Below, piece after piece: positions 35,918 to 44,958 of a DNA stretch of 64,000 nt. Each line of letters opens with the position of its first letter. The stretch's first letter is position 1. Origin of the DNA: Plantactinospora endophytica (GTDB taxonomy: Bacteria > Actinomycetota > Actinomycetes > Mycobacteriales > Micromonosporaceae); the NCBI RefSeq assembly GCF_016862915.1, contig NZ_BONW01000021.1, positions 310,001 to 374,000 of the forward strand. The letters are read 5' to 3'. The notes under the pieces were generated by a model that saw only the letters and a program-made list of their open reading frames with translations, was not told where the DNA came from and did no database searches. A program made the translations under genes and the position numbers.

Positions 35918-36619
35918 TCAGTCCAGCTCGCGCCGGCCGCCGAAGACGGCGAACCGCCACGACTTGTAGAAACAGTCGACCCCGACGAAACCGGCCTCGC
36001 CCAGCCAGCGGCACTGGTCCGGCAGCGGCGCCGGGCGGTCGTGCAGCATCCGCTCCCGGGCTCCGGCGATCTCCGCCTCGCTGGCGCCGAGCGCGGTGAC
36101 CTGGGCGAGCCACACCTCGTCGTACCGGTGGTCCAGGTCGGGGGTACCGCCGGCGACCTGCTCGGCGTTCACGAAGACCCCACCGGGCACCAGTACCTGG
36201 CGGATCCGGCGGTACAGGTCGCGCTTGTCGGCGTCCGGCAGGTGGTGGATGGCCAGGGCCGAGACGACCGCGTCGTACGGGCCGCCGGGCAGCGGCGCGG
36301 TCAGGTCGGTGATCACCGTCTCGTGCGGTACGCCCCGTCGGCTCAGGTGCCCTCCGGCGACCGCGAGCATCGCCGGTGCGCCGTCCAGCAGGGTGGTCCG
36401 GACCCCCGGTACGGCGGCGCTGACCAGGATCGAGAGCAGTCCGGTGCCGGCGCCGAGGTCGAGTACCGCCGGCACCCGCCCGGACGCCAGCGCCCGACGC
36501 AGCGGCGGAGCGGCCACCTCCACCGCGGTGCCGTAGAAGTCGTCGAAGCACGGCACCAGCCTGCGGCGGGACTCGTCGTACGACCCGGCCACCGCTTCGA
36601 AAAGCGACACCACGGCCAT
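35918..36619 (-). CDS. Class I SAM-dependent methyltransferase
   Basis: A 233-residue protein. LFEAVAGSYDESRRRLVPCFDDFYGTAVEV precedes SAM motif I AVLDLGAGTGLLSIL (near residues 50-64). DAVVSALAIHHLPDADKRDLYRRIRQVLVPGGVFVNAEQ is the classic motif IV/post-motif segment. The substrate is unknown; the N-terminal pattern is shared with UbiE/TrmN-like small-molecule methyltransferases. It has a clear RBS (AGGAGG, 36626-36631) and a perfect palindrome just upstream, and lies back-to-back with the nitrate reductase operon. Confidence 0.9.
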   Translation of the reverse strand: MAVVSLFEAVAGSYDESRRRLVPCFDDFYGTAVEVAAPPLRRALASGRVPAVLDLGAGTGLLSILVSAAVPGVRTTLLDGAPAMLAVAGGHLSRRGVPHETVITDLTAPLPGGPYDAVVSALAIHHLPDADKRDLYRRIRQVLVPGGVFVNAEQVAGGTPDLDHRYDEVWLAQVTALGASEAEIAGARERMLHDRPAPLPDQCRWLGEAGFVGVDCFYKSWRFAVFGGRRELD

Positions 36620-36634
36620 CGGAGTGCCTCCTAA

Positions 36635-36657
36635 GATGTGGAACGAGCTTCCACATC
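36635..36657. promoter_or_regulatory. Perfect palindrome upstream of the methyltransferase gene
   Basis: GATGTGGAA (36635-36643), five bases, TTCCACATC (36649-36657). It ends four bases from the RBS, so a bound protein would block initiation of the methyltransferase gene. The cognate regulator is not in the window with any certainty. Confidence 0.65.
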
Positions 36658-36819
36658 ATAGATCCACTGTCCGGCGCGGGCCCGTCGCGAACTCCCGGTC
36701 CACTTCCGCCCGAAAGCCGTCCGCAGCAGACTTTCCGGCCTCCGCCCAGAATTGTAGGTAATCTCCGGCGCCGGGCAAGGGGAAGCCGACCCGCTGAGCG
36801 GGATCCGTGTGAGCGGCTC

Positions 36820-36857
36820 TTGACAGGCCCGAAACAAGAGGGACCCGGCCGCGAAAC
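36820..36857 (+). promoter_or_regulatory. GlnR-type box upstream of the nitrate assimilation operon
   Basis: TTGAC (36820-36824), six bases, GAAAC (36831-36835), six bases, GACCC (36842-36846), six bases, GAAAC (36853-36857). The actinobacterial GlnR consensus is gTnAC-N6-GAAAC, repeated with N6. Both GAAAC halves are perfect, the spacing is exact, and the two GTnAC halves are partial. It ends 22 bases before the nitrate reductase ATG, so it overlaps the promoter or leader. Confidence 0.78.
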
Positions 36858-36879
36858 CGGGCGCCGGCACGCTTCGGAC

Positions 36880-39039
36880 ATGACAGACGGTGCACGCACT
36901 GCGACGCATTCGGAGGATGTGTCCCAGGACATCGTCACGCACTGCCCATACTGCGCCCTCCAGTGCGGGATGACGCTGCGCCGTACCGCAGACCTGGTGC
37001 AGGTGCTGCCCCGGAACTTTCCCACCAACCGGGGCGGGCTGTGTCAGAAGGGCTGGACCGCCGCCGAGTTGCTCGACCACCCCGACCGGCTGACCACGCC
37101 ACTGCTGCGGGACCGCCCCGGCGGGACGTTGCGCCCGGCGAGCTGGCCGGAGGCGCTGGACCGGGTGGTGACCGGCATCCGCCGGATCCAGTCGGCGTAC
37201 GGCCGGGACGCGGTGGCCGTCTTCGGCGGCGGCGGGCTGACCAACGAGAAGGCGTACGCCCTCGGCAAGTTCGCCCGGGTCGCGCTCGGCACCCGCAACA
37301 TCGACTACAACGGACGGTTCTGCATGTCGTCGGCCGCCGCCGCCGGGATGCGGGCCTTCGGCGTCGACCGAGGGCTGCCGTTTCCGCTGGCCGACCTCGG
37401 CACCGCCGACACCCTGCTGCTGGTCGGCGCGAACGTCGCCGAGACGATGCCGCCGCTGGTCCGCTACCTGGTCGAGCAACGGGAGCGCGGCGGCACCCTG
37501 ATCGTGGTCGACCCCCGGGCCACCGCCACCGCCCGACAGGCGACCCTGCACCTGCAACCGACCCCCGGCACCGACCTGGCGGTGGCGAACGCGCTGCTGC
37601 ACATCGCGCTGGCCGAGGGACTTGTCGACAAGGACTACGTGGCCGCCCGTACCAGCGGATTCGACCAGGTGCGGCGGGTGACCGCCGGGTACTGGCCGGC
37701 CCGGGCGGAGCGGCTCTCCGGGGTACCGGTGGCCGACCTGGAGGCGGCGGCCCGGGCGCTCGGCACCGCCGACCGGGCGATCATCCTCACCGCGCGCGGC
37801 GCCGAGCAGCACGCCAAGGGCGTCGACACGGTGACCGCCTTCGTCAACCTGGCCCTGGCGCTCGGCCTGCCCGGTCGGCCCGGCTCCGGCTACGGCTGCC
37901 TCACCGGCCAGGGCAACGGCCAGGGTGGCCGGGAGCACGGACAGAAGGCCGACCAGCTTCCCGGCTACCGCCGGATCGACGACCCGGCGGCCCGGGCGCA
38001 CGTCGCCGGGGTCTGGGGCGTCGACCCGACCCTGCTGCCCGGCCCGGGTGTCTCGGCGTACGAGCTGCTCGACGCCCTCGGCACCGACGGCGGTCCGAAG
38101 GGGCTGCTGGTGTTCGGCTCCAACCCGGTCGTCTCGGCCCCCCGGGCGGGCCGGGTCACCGACCGGCTGCGCGACCTCGACCTGCTGGTCGTCGCCGACT
38201 TCGTCCGCTCCGAGACGGCGGAGATCGCCGACGTGGTGCTGCCGACCGCGCAGTGGGCCGAAGAGGACGGCACGATGACCAACCTGGAGGGTCGGGTGTT
38301 GCGCCGTCGCGCGCTCCGCCCACCACCGCCGGGGGTACGCACCGACCTGGCCCTGCTCGCCGACCTCGCCGAGCGGCTGGAGCACGTCGACGGGACGACC
38401 CTGGACCGCTCCCGCTTTCCGGCGGCGCCCGAGCAGGTCTTCGCGGAGCTGCGGCAAGCCTCGGCCGGCGGTACGGCCGACTACGCCGGGATCACCTGGG
38501 CGCGGATCGACGCCGAGGACGGTGTCTTCTGGCCCTGTCCCGACGAGGCGGGGCCGGGCACCCCGCGACTCTTCGCCGACGGCTTCCCCACCCCGGACGG
38601 CCGGGCCCGGTTCCTGCCGGTCGAGCACCGCCCGCCGGCCGAGGAGGTCTGCCCGGACTATCCGGTCTACCTGACCACCGGCCGGGTGCTGGCGCAGTAC
38701 CAGTCCGGGGCGCAGACCAGGCGGGTCGACGCGCTGCGCCGGGCCGCCCCGAACGCCTTCGTGGAGCTGCATCCCGACCTGGCAGCCCGGCTCGGGGTGG
38801 AGGACGGCGACGAGGTACTGGTGACCAGCCGCCGGGGCGAGATGCGCGCGCCGGCCCGGCTGACCCCGACGATCCGGCCGGACACCGTCTTCGCGCCGTT
38901 CCACTGGGCGGGCGCGGCCCGGATCAACTCGGTGACCAGCGACGCCCTCGATCCGGTCTCCAGGATGCCCGAGTTCAAGGTCTGTGCGGTCCAGGTGCGG
39001 AAGGCACCGGTCGACGAGCGTCACGAGGGGACCTCATGA
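36880..39039 (+). CDS. Assimilatory nitrate reductase, molybdopterin catalytic subunit
   Basis: A 719-residue molybdopterin oxidoreductase. The [4Fe-4S] motif is CPYCALQCGM (Cys22, 25, 29) with the fourth Cys55 in NRGGLCQKGW. Molybdopterin-binding segments include NYNGRFCMSSAAAAG-like IDYNGRFC, CLTGQGNGQGGREHGQKADQLPGYR (assimilatory type) and the C-terminal TTGRVLAQYQSGAQTRRV. It reduces nitrate to nitrite in the cytoplasm. ATG 36880 is preferred to an in-frame start at 36820, which would lie inside the GlnR box. It is coupled to the next gene by ATGA. Confidence 0.94.
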   Translation: MTDGARTATHSEDVSQDIVTHCPYCALQCGMTLRRTADLVQVLPRNFPTNRGGLCQKGWTAAELLDHPDRLTTPLLRDRPGGTLRPASWPEALDRVVTGIRRIQSAYGRDAVAVFGGGGLTNEKAYALGKFARVALGTRNIDYNGRFCMSSAAAAGMRAFGVDRGLPFPLADLGTADTLLLVGANVAETMPPLVRYLVEQRERGGTLIVVDPRATATARQATLHLQPTPGTDLAVANALLHIALAEGLVDKDYVAARTSGFDQVRRVTAGYWPARAERLSGVPVADLEAAARALGTADRAIILTARGAEQHAKGVDTVTAFVNLALALGLPGRPGSGYGCLTGQGNGQGGREHGQKADQLPGYRRIDDPAARAHVAGVWGVDPTLLPGPGVSAYELLDALGTDGGPKGLLVFGSNPVVSAPRAGRVTDRLRDLDLLVVADFVRSETAEIADVVLPTAQWAEEDGTMTNLEGRVLRRRALRPPPPGVRTDLALLADLAERLEHVDGTTLDRSRFPAAPEQVFAELRQASAGGTADYAGITWARIDAEDGVFWPCPDEAGPGTPRLFADGFPTPDGRARFLPVEHRPPAEEVCPDYPVYLTTGRVLAQYQSGAQTRRVDALRRAAPNAFVELHPDLAARLGVEDGDEVLVTSRRGEMRAPARLTPTIRPDTVFAPFHWAGAARINSVTSDALDPVSRMPEFKVCAVQVRKAPVDERHEGTS

Positions 39040-40520
39040 CAGAGGAGACAGTGGACGGATCACGGAACCGGATCGTGATCGTCGGGCACGGCATGGCCGG
39101 CGCGCGGTTGGCCGCCGAGCTGTCGGCCCGGCTCGGCGACGCGAAGATCACGGTACTCGGCGCCGAGCTGCACCGGGCGTACAACCGGATCATGCTGTCC
39201 AGCCTGCTGGCCGGCAAGGTCGACGAGTCCGGTGTGGAGCTGGCCGAGGCGGCCGGGCACGGCATCGACGTACGGCCCGGGGTCGAGGTGACCGGAGTGG
39301 ACCGGGCGGCCCGGACGGTGACGACCGGGCAGGGCGACCTGATCGGGTACGACCACCTGGTGCTGGCCACCGGCGGGCGGGCCCTGGTACCGCCGCTGGC
39401 CGGGCTGGACCGGGACCGGTTGCCGGACCGGGTCGCCGTGTTCCGCACCCTGGACGACTGCCGGCGCATCCTGGCCGCCACCACCGGAGCCCGCCGGGCC
39501 CTGGTGCTCGGCGGCGGGCTGCTCGGCCTGGAGGCGGCCCGGGGGTTAGCCGCCCGGGGACTCGACGTGCAGGTGGTGCACCCGGTCGGGCACCTGATGG
39601 AGCGGCAACTCGACCCGACGGCCGGCGCGGTGCTGGCGCGTACCCTGGGCGGGCTCGGCGTCACCACCCACCTGGACGTGGCCGCGAGCGCCGTGGACGT
39701 CCGGGCCGACGGCCTCACCCTCACCCTCTCCGACGGCCGTCACCTCGACGCCGACCTGCTGGTCCTCTCCTGCGGGGTACGCCCCGACACCGAGTTGGCC
39801 CGCGCCGCCGGGCTCACCGTCGACCGGGGCGTGGTGGTCGACGACCGGCTGCGCACCAGCGACCCGCACGTCTCGGCGATCGGCGACTGCGCCCAGCACG
39901 CGGGCGTGGTGACCGGGCTGGTCGCGCCGGCCTGGGAGCAGGCCCGGGTGCTGGCCCAGGTGCTGGCCGGACACGACCCGAGGGCGCGCTACCGGCCACA
40001 GCCGTCGGTCACCCGGCTCAAGGCCGCCGGCATCGACCTTGCCGCGATGGGCGACGCCGCCGCCGGCCCCGCCCCGGACGTCGAGGAACTCAGCTTCTCC
40101 GATCCGGTCCGCGGCACCTACGCCCGGCTGCGGATCGTCGGCGAACGGCTCACCGGGGCGATCATGCTCGGCGACAACCCGGCGGTCGGCACGGTGATCC
40201 AGCTCTTCGACCGGGGTACCCCGGTGCCGATCGACCGCCGCACGCTGCTGCTCGGCCGCAGCCGGGACGGCGCGGGCGCGGCACCGGTCGAGTCACCGGC
40301 ACTGATGCCCGACGCGGCGACGGTCTGCCAGTGCAACACCGTACGCAAGGGCGCGCTGGTGCGCTGCTGGCGGGCCGGGGCGAGGTCGATGGACGACGTG
40401 GTCGCCGCCACCCGGGCCACCACCGGCTGCGGTAGCTGCCGGGACGCCGTGGAGGGGATCCTCGGCTGGCTCTCCTCGATCGACACTCCCGACCCGGTGG
40501 AAGCAGAGGTGGCAGCGTGA
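39036..40520 (+). CDS. FAD-dependent oxidoreductase with BFD-like [2Fe-2S] domain
   Basis: A 494-residue protein. RIVIVGHGMAGARLAAELSARL is the FAD dinucleotide fold; LVLGGGLLGLEAARGLAARGLDVQVVH is the NAD(P) fold; VSAIGDCAQHAG closes the FAD site. The C-terminus has a BFD-like cluster: CQCNTVRKGALVRC...TTGCGSCRD (residues about 430-470). It matches the N-terminal half of NirB and should hand electrons from NAD(P)H to the nitrate reductase. ATG overlaps the upstream stop and its own end overlaps nirB (GTGA). Confidence 0.9.
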   Translation: MTEETVDGSRNRIVIVGHGMAGARLAAELSARLGDAKITVLGAELHRAYNRIMLSSLLAGKVDESGVELAEAAGHGIDVRPGVEVTGVDRAARTVTTGQGDLIGYDHLVLATGGRALVPPLAGLDRDRLPDRVAVFRTLDDCRRILAATTGARRALVLGGGLLGLEAARGLAARGLDVQVVHPVGHLMERQLDPTAGAVLARTLGGLGVTTHLDVAASAVDVRADGLTLTLSDGRHLDADLLVLSCGVRPDTELARAAGLTVDRGVVVDDRLRTSDPHVSAIGDCAQHAGVVTGLVAPAWEQARVLAQVLAGHDPRARYRPQPSVTRLKAAGIDLAAMGDAAAGPAPDVEELSFSDPVRGTYARLRIVGERLTGAIMLGDNPAVGTVIQLFDRGTPVPIDRRTLLLGRSRDGAGAAPVESPALMPDAATVCQCNTVRKGALVRCWRAGARSMDDVVAATRATTGCGSCRDAVEGILGWLSSIDTPDPVEAEVAA

Positions 40521-43093
40521 CTGGATCGTCCGTGCGGCAGCGGCTCGTGGTGGTCGGCAACGGCATGGTGGGGCAGCGCTTCGTCGAGGCGCTGCGCTCC
40601 CGGGACACCGACGGCCGCTGGCAGGTCACCGTGCTGGCCGAGGAGGGCCGGCCGGCGTACGACCGGGTGCGGCTGTCGGCGTTCTTCGACGGGGTGGACG
40701 CGGACGAGCTGAGCCTGCACCGGCCCGACGACGGCGTCGACCTGCGGCTCGGCGAGCCGGTGGTGGCGATCGACCGGGCGGCGCGACGGGTGGTCACCGG
40801 CGGTGGGGAGTACCCCTACGACGCGCTGGTGCTGGCGACCGGGTCGTACCCGTTCGTGCCGCCGATCGACGGCGCGTACGTCGCCGACGGCCCGGACGCG
40901 CTCGGACCCACCCCGTCGCTGCGGTCCGGGGTCTTCGTCTACCGCACCCTGGACGACCTGACCGCGATCCGCGACTTCGCCAAGGGCCGGCGTACCGGTG
41001 CGGTGGTCGGCGGCGGGCTGCTCGGCCTGGAGGCGGCGAACGCACTGCGGCTGCTCGGCCTCGCCACCTCCGTGGTGGAGTTCGCGCCCCGGCTGATGCC
41101 GGTACAGGTCGACGAGGCCGGCGGTGCGATGCTGCGCCGGTACGTCGAGGAACTTGGCGTGGTGCCGCACCTCGGGGTGGCCACCACCGCGATCCGGTCC
41201 CGGCCGGACGGCGAACTGGCCGGGCTGACCCTCTCGGACGGCAGTTGGCTCCCGACCGACCTGGTGGTGGTGGCCGCCGGCATCCGGCCCCGGGACGAGC
41301 TGGCCCGGGACGCCGGCCTGGCGCTGGGCGAGCGTGGCGGGATCCGGGTCGACGAGACCTGCCGCAGCGCCGACGAGCGGATCTGGGCGATCGGCGAGTG
41401 CGCCGCCGTCGAGGGGACCTGCTACGGCCTGGTCGCGCCCGGCTACGCGATGGCCGAGGTGGTGGCCGACCGGCTGGTCGGCGGCTCGGCCACCTTCCCG
41501 GGGGCGGACCTGTCGACCAAGCTGAAGCTGCTCGGCGTGGACGTCGCCTCGTTCGGCGACGCGCACGGCCGCACCCCGGGCTGCCTGGACGTGACGTTCA
41601 CCGACCCGGCCACCCGGGTCTACGCCAAGCTGGTCCTCTCGGACGACGCGCAGACCCTGCTCGGCGGGGTGCTGGTGGGCGACGTGACGGCGTACCCGAC
41701 GCTGCGGGCGAGTGTCGGCGGTGCGCTGCCCGGCCCGCCGCTGGCGCTGCTCGCCCCGGCCGGCGACGGCACCGGTACGGGCTCCGGGATCGCCGCGCTG
41801 CCCGGGTCGGCGCAGGTCTGCTCCTGCAACGCGGTGACCAAGGACCAGCTCGTCGGCGCGATCGCCGAGGGCTGCACCGACGTACCCGGGTTGAAGGCGT
41901 GCACCCGGGCCGGTACGAGCTGCGGGTCCTGCGTACCGATGCTGAAGCAGTTGCTGGCGGTCTCCGGGGTGAGCCTGAGCAAGGCGCTCTGCGAGCACTT
42001 CGACCACAGTCGACAGGAGCTCTTCGAGATCGTCCGGGTACGCCAGATCCGTACCTTCTCCCGGCTGGTCGCCGAGCACGGCCGGGGTCGGGGCTGCGAC
42101 ATCTGCAAGCCGGCGGTCGCCTCGATCCTCGCCTCGCTCGGCAACGGCTACGTGCTCGACGGCGAGCAGGCGTCGTTGCAGGACACCAACGACCACTTCC
42201 TGGCCAACATCCAGCGGGACGGGACCTACTCCGTGGTGCCCCGGATCCCGGGTGGCGAGATCACCCCGGAAAAGCTGATCGTGATCGGCGAGGTGGCCCG
42301 GGACTTCAACCTCTACACGAAGATCACCGGTGGGCAGCGGATCGACCTCTTCGGCGCCCGGGTGGAGCAGTTGCCGCAGATCTGGCGCCGGCTGGTCGAC
42401 GCCGGCTTCGAGTCCGGGCACGCGTACGGCAAGGCGCTGCGTACGGTGAAGTCCTGTGTCGGCTCCACCTGGTGCCGGTACGGCGTGCAGGACTCGGTCG
42501 GGCTGGCCGTCGCCCTGGAGCTGCGCTACCGGGGACTGCGTGCCCCACACAAGATCAAGTCTGCGGTCTCCGGCTGTGCCCGGGAGTGCGCCGAGGCCCG
42601 CAGCAAGGACTTCGGCATCATCGCCACCGACAACGGCTGGAACCTCTACCTCGGTGGCAACGGCGGCTTCCGCCCCCGGCACGCCGAACTCTTCGGCCAG
42701 GATCTCTCCACCGAGGACCTGGTCCGGTACGTCGACAGATTCCTGATGTTCTACATCCGCACCGCCGACCGGCTCCAGCGGACGGCCGCCTGGATCGAGG
42801 CGATGGAGGGCGGCCTGGAACACCTGCGGGCGGTCATCGTCGACGACTCGCTCGGGCTCTGTGCCGAACTGGACGCCGCGATGGCCCGGCACGTCGGGTC
42901 GTACTCGGACGAGTGGCGCGACACGCTGGCGGACCCGGACCGGCTGCGCCGGTTCACCTCGTTCGTCAACGCGCCGGACGTCCCGGACCCGTCGATCACG
43001 TTCGAGGTGGAACGGGGACAGCCCGTTCCGGCCCTGGGAGACCGCCGACCGGTGACGCTCGGCCTCCCGACGACCATGGGGGTACCGAGTTGA
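40517..43093 (+). CDS. nirB: Nitrite reductase [NAD(P)H] large subunit
   Basis: An 858-residue NirB. FAD fold VVVGNGMVGQRFVEAL, NAD(P) fold AVVGGGLLGLEAANALRLLG, BFD-like [2Fe-2S] clusters (CSCNAVTKDQ...CGSC, residues about 435-475), the ferredoxin-like nitrite reductase half domain, and the sirohaem/[4Fe-4S] ligands SCVGSTWCRYG and SGCARECAEA (near residues 647-691). It reduces nitrite to ammonium with six electrons. GTG 40517. Siroheme supply is hinted at by the HemD-like gene two genes downstream. Confidence 0.97.
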   Translation: MTGSSVRQRLVVVGNGMVGQRFVEALRSRDTDGRWQVTVLAEEGRPAYDRVRLSAFFDGVDADELSLHRPDDGVDLRLGEPVVAIDRAARRVVTGGGEYPYDALVLATGSYPFVPPIDGAYVADGPDALGPTPSLRSGVFVYRTLDDLTAIRDFAKGRRTGAVVGGGLLGLEAANALRLLGLATSVVEFAPRLMPVQVDEAGGAMLRRYVEELGVVPHLGVATTAIRSRPDGELAGLTLSDGSWLPTDLVVVAAGIRPRDELARDAGLALGERGGIRVDETCRSADERIWAIGECAAVEGTCYGLVAPGYAMAEVVADRLVGGSATFPGADLSTKLKLLGVDVASFGDAHGRTPGCLDVTFTDPATRVYAKLVLSDDAQTLLGGVLVGDVTAYPTLRASVGGALPGPPLALLAPAGDGTGTGSGIAALPGSAQVCSCNAVTKDQLVGAIAEGCTDVPGLKACTRAGTSCGSCVPMLKQLLAVSGVSLSKALCEHFDHSRQELFEIVRVRQIRTFSRLVAEHGRGRGCDICKPAVASILASLGNGYVLDGEQASLQDTNDHFLANIQRDGTYSVVPRIPGGEITPEKLIVIGEVARDFNLYTKITGGQRIDLFGARVEQLPQIWRRLVDAGFESGHAYGKALRTVKSCVGSTWCRYGVQDSVGLAVALELRYRGLRAPHKIKSAVSGCARECAEARSKDFGIIATDNGWNLYLGGNGGFRPRHAELFGQDLSTEDLVRYVDRFLMFYIRTADRLQRTAAWIEAMEGGLEHLRAVIVDDSLGLCAELDAAMARHVGSYSDEWRDTLADPDRLRRFTSFVNAPDVPDPSITFEVERGQPVPALGDRRPVTLGLPTTMGVPS

Positions 43094-43464
43094 CTCTGGA
43101 CACCACGATCAACGACGACGTGAGCTGGACGCCGGTCTGCCCGTACCCCCGACTGGAGCCGGAGCGCGGGGTGGCCGCGCTGATCGACGGCGAACAGGTG
43201 GCGGTCTTCCGCACGTACGACGGCCGGCTCTTCGCCATCGGCCAGCAGGACCCGATCGCCAAGGCGTACGTGATGGCCCGGGGCATCGTCGGCAGTCGCG
43301 GCGAGATCCCGACGGTCGCCTCGCCGCTGCACAAGCAGGTCTACGACCTGCGCACCGGCGACTGCCTGGACGTGCCGGGCGTGGCGGTGCCGACCTACCC
43401 GGTCCGGCTCCGGGACGGGCTGGTCGAGGTGGCGCCCCGACAGCGGCCGGCCGGGGACTCCTGA
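43090..43464 (+). CDS. nirD: Nitrite reductase small subunit
   Basis: A 124-residue Rieske-fold protein without cluster ligands, as expected for NirD: WTPVCPYPRLEPERGVAALIDGEQVAVFRTYDGRLFAIGQQDPIAKAYVMARGIVGSRGEIPTVASPLHKQVYDLRTGDC. It stabilises NirB. The start is TTG 43090 overlapping the nirB stop (TTGA); no other start gives the full domain. The stop overlaps the next ATG (TGATG). Confidence 0.95.
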   Translation: MTLDTTINDDVSWTPVCPYPRLEPERGVAALIDGEQVAVFRTYDGRLFAIGQQDPIAKAYVMARGIVGSRGEIPTVASPLHKQVYDLRTGDCLDVPGVAVPTYPVRLRDGLVEVAPRQRPAGDS

Positions 43465-44552
43465 TGTCCGGCGAGCTGTCCGGCTTCACGGTCGGGGTCA
43501 CCGCCGACCGGCGCCGCGACGAACTCACCGCGCTGTTGGAGCGGCGCGGCGCCCGGGTGGTGCTGGCCCCGGCGCTGCGGATCGTGCCGCTGGCCGACGA
43601 CACCGAGCTGCGTGCGGCGACCCGGGCCTGCCTGGACAACCCGCCCGACGTGCTGATGGCGAACACCGGAATCGGGATGCGCGGCTGGCTGGAGGCGGCC
43701 GAGGGCTGGGGACTGGCCGAGCCGCTGCGCTCGGTGCTGTCCCGGGCCTACATCGTCAGCCGGGGGCCGAAGGCCCGGGGCGCGATCCGGGCGGCTGGGC
43801 TGCACGACGAGTGGTCACCCGCCTCGGAGAGCTGCGACGAGGTGATCGACCACCTCCGGCAGCGCGGCGTACGCGGCCAGCTCATCGCGATGCAGCTACA
43901 CGGCGAACGGCAGCCGGAGTGTACGGCGGCGCTGGAGGCGGCCGGGGCGAGCGTGATCGAGGTACCGGTCTACCGGTGGGCGGCGCCGACCGACCCCGCT
44001 CCGCTGCACCGGCTGGTCGACCTGATCGCCGGTCGGCTGGTGGACGCGGTCACCTTCACCTCCGCACCGGCCGTCGGTGCGCTGCTCCGGGCGGCCGGCC
44101 CCAGCACCGACGCGGTGCTGGACGCGATGCGCTCGGACGTCCTGGCCGCCTGCGTCGGGCCGGTCACCGCCGCCCCGTTGCGCCGACACGGCGTACCGGT
44201 GGTGTCGCCGAACCGGGCCCGGCTCGGTGCGCTGGTCCGGACCATCGTCGACGAGTTGCCGCAGCGGGCGATCAGCGTCAAGGTCGCCGGCCACCTGCTG
44301 ACGCTGCGCGGGCACGCCGCCATCCTGGACGGCGAGCTGCGCCCGCTGGCGCCCGCCCCGATGGCGGTGCTCCGGGCCCTGGCCAGTACGCCCGGCCGGG
44401 TGATGTCCCGGGCCGCCCTGCTGCGCACCCTGCCGAGGGGCGCCGACGAGCACGCCGTGGAGATGGCGGTGGCCCGGCTGCGGGCCGGGCTGCGTACCCC
44501 GGGGGTGGTGCAGACCGTCGTCAAGCGCGGCTACCGGCTGCCGGTCGACTGA
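43464..44552 (+). CDS. HemD-like uroporphyrinogen-III synthase fused to a winged-helix DNA-binding domain
   Basis: A 362-residue fusion. Residues 1-255 are HemD-like (GFTVGVTADRRRDELTALLERRGARVVLAPALRIVPL ... VDAVTFTSAPAVGALLRAAG). Residues 270-360 are an OmpR/PhoB-type winged helix (GELRPLAPAPMAVLRALASTPGRVMSRAALLRTLPRGADEHAVEMAVARLRAGL...VKRGYRLPV). Similar fusions beside nitrite reductase genes are known in actinobacteria. It may supply the sirohaem precursor, sense a tetrapyrrole, or regulate the operon. Last gene of the tightly overlapping operon. Confidence 0.93.
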   Translation: MSGELSGFTVGVTADRRRDELTALLERRGARVVLAPALRIVPLADDTELRAATRACLDNPPDVLMANTGIGMRGWLEAAEGWGLAEPLRSVLSRAYIVSRGPKARGAIRAAGLHDEWSPASESCDEVIDHLRQRGVRGQLIAMQLHGERQPECTAALEAAGASVIEVPVYRWAAPTDPAPLHRLVDLIAGRLVDAVTFTSAPAVGALLRAAGPSTDAVLDAMRSDVLAACVGPVTAAPLRRHGVPVVSPNRARLGALVRTIVDELPQRAISVKVAGHLLTLRGHAAILDGELRPLAPAPMAVLRALASTPGRVMSRAALLRTLPRGADEHAVEMAVARLRAGLRTPGVVQTVVKRGYRLPVD

Positions 44553-44958
44553 TCCGCCCCGATCTCCCCTGGTCGAACCCATCGACGGGGCGGCTGCCGG
44601 CTCACGCTTGGGTATCGGCTCGACTTGATCCCTTGACTGGCGGACAGGTGGTTGGCAGGGTAAGGCCGCAACGTCCCGGTCGCGACCGTAAACTGCCATC
44701 CGGGACCGTACACAGAGGACATACGGCGACGTTCCATCGCCCTGACGAGACTCTTTCGGGTTGCGTCACACCCTGCTCGCGGACGCGTCAGGAGGACTGC
44801 CGGAGACATCGGGCCACGCACTACGATCTTGGCGTGCACCGGCCACTGCGAGCCGTCGGCAACCACCCGCACCCGCAGCGCTCAGCGGGACGCGGCCGAT
44901 CCCGAACCAGGCGACCGATTCACATCCTCAACGGATCATCCTCAAAGGACAGGTAGTA
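44553..44958. other. Intergenic region before the NitT/TauT lipoprotein gene
   Basis: No gene or known riboswitch core is visible; in particular no CTGAGA-type TPP motif. TTGACT (44633-44638) with CAGGGT (44656-44661) at a 17-base spacing is a possible promoter, but the -10 is poor. AAAGGACAGG precedes the ATG at 44959. Confidence 0.4.

Noticed and set aside
36656-36895. Small minus-strand gene (79 codons) between the methyltransferase and nitrate reductase genes
   Set aside because: It covers the GlnR box and both promoter regions and has a non-protein-like composition.
37044-39024. Minus-strand frame opposite nitrate reductase
   Set aside because: Antisense to clear molybdopterin-enzyme motifs; no family content.
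44553-44958. TPP or other riboswitch ahead of the NitT-type lipoprotein gene
   Set aside because: No CTGAGA or downstream TPP core is present and no other known aptamer was recognised.
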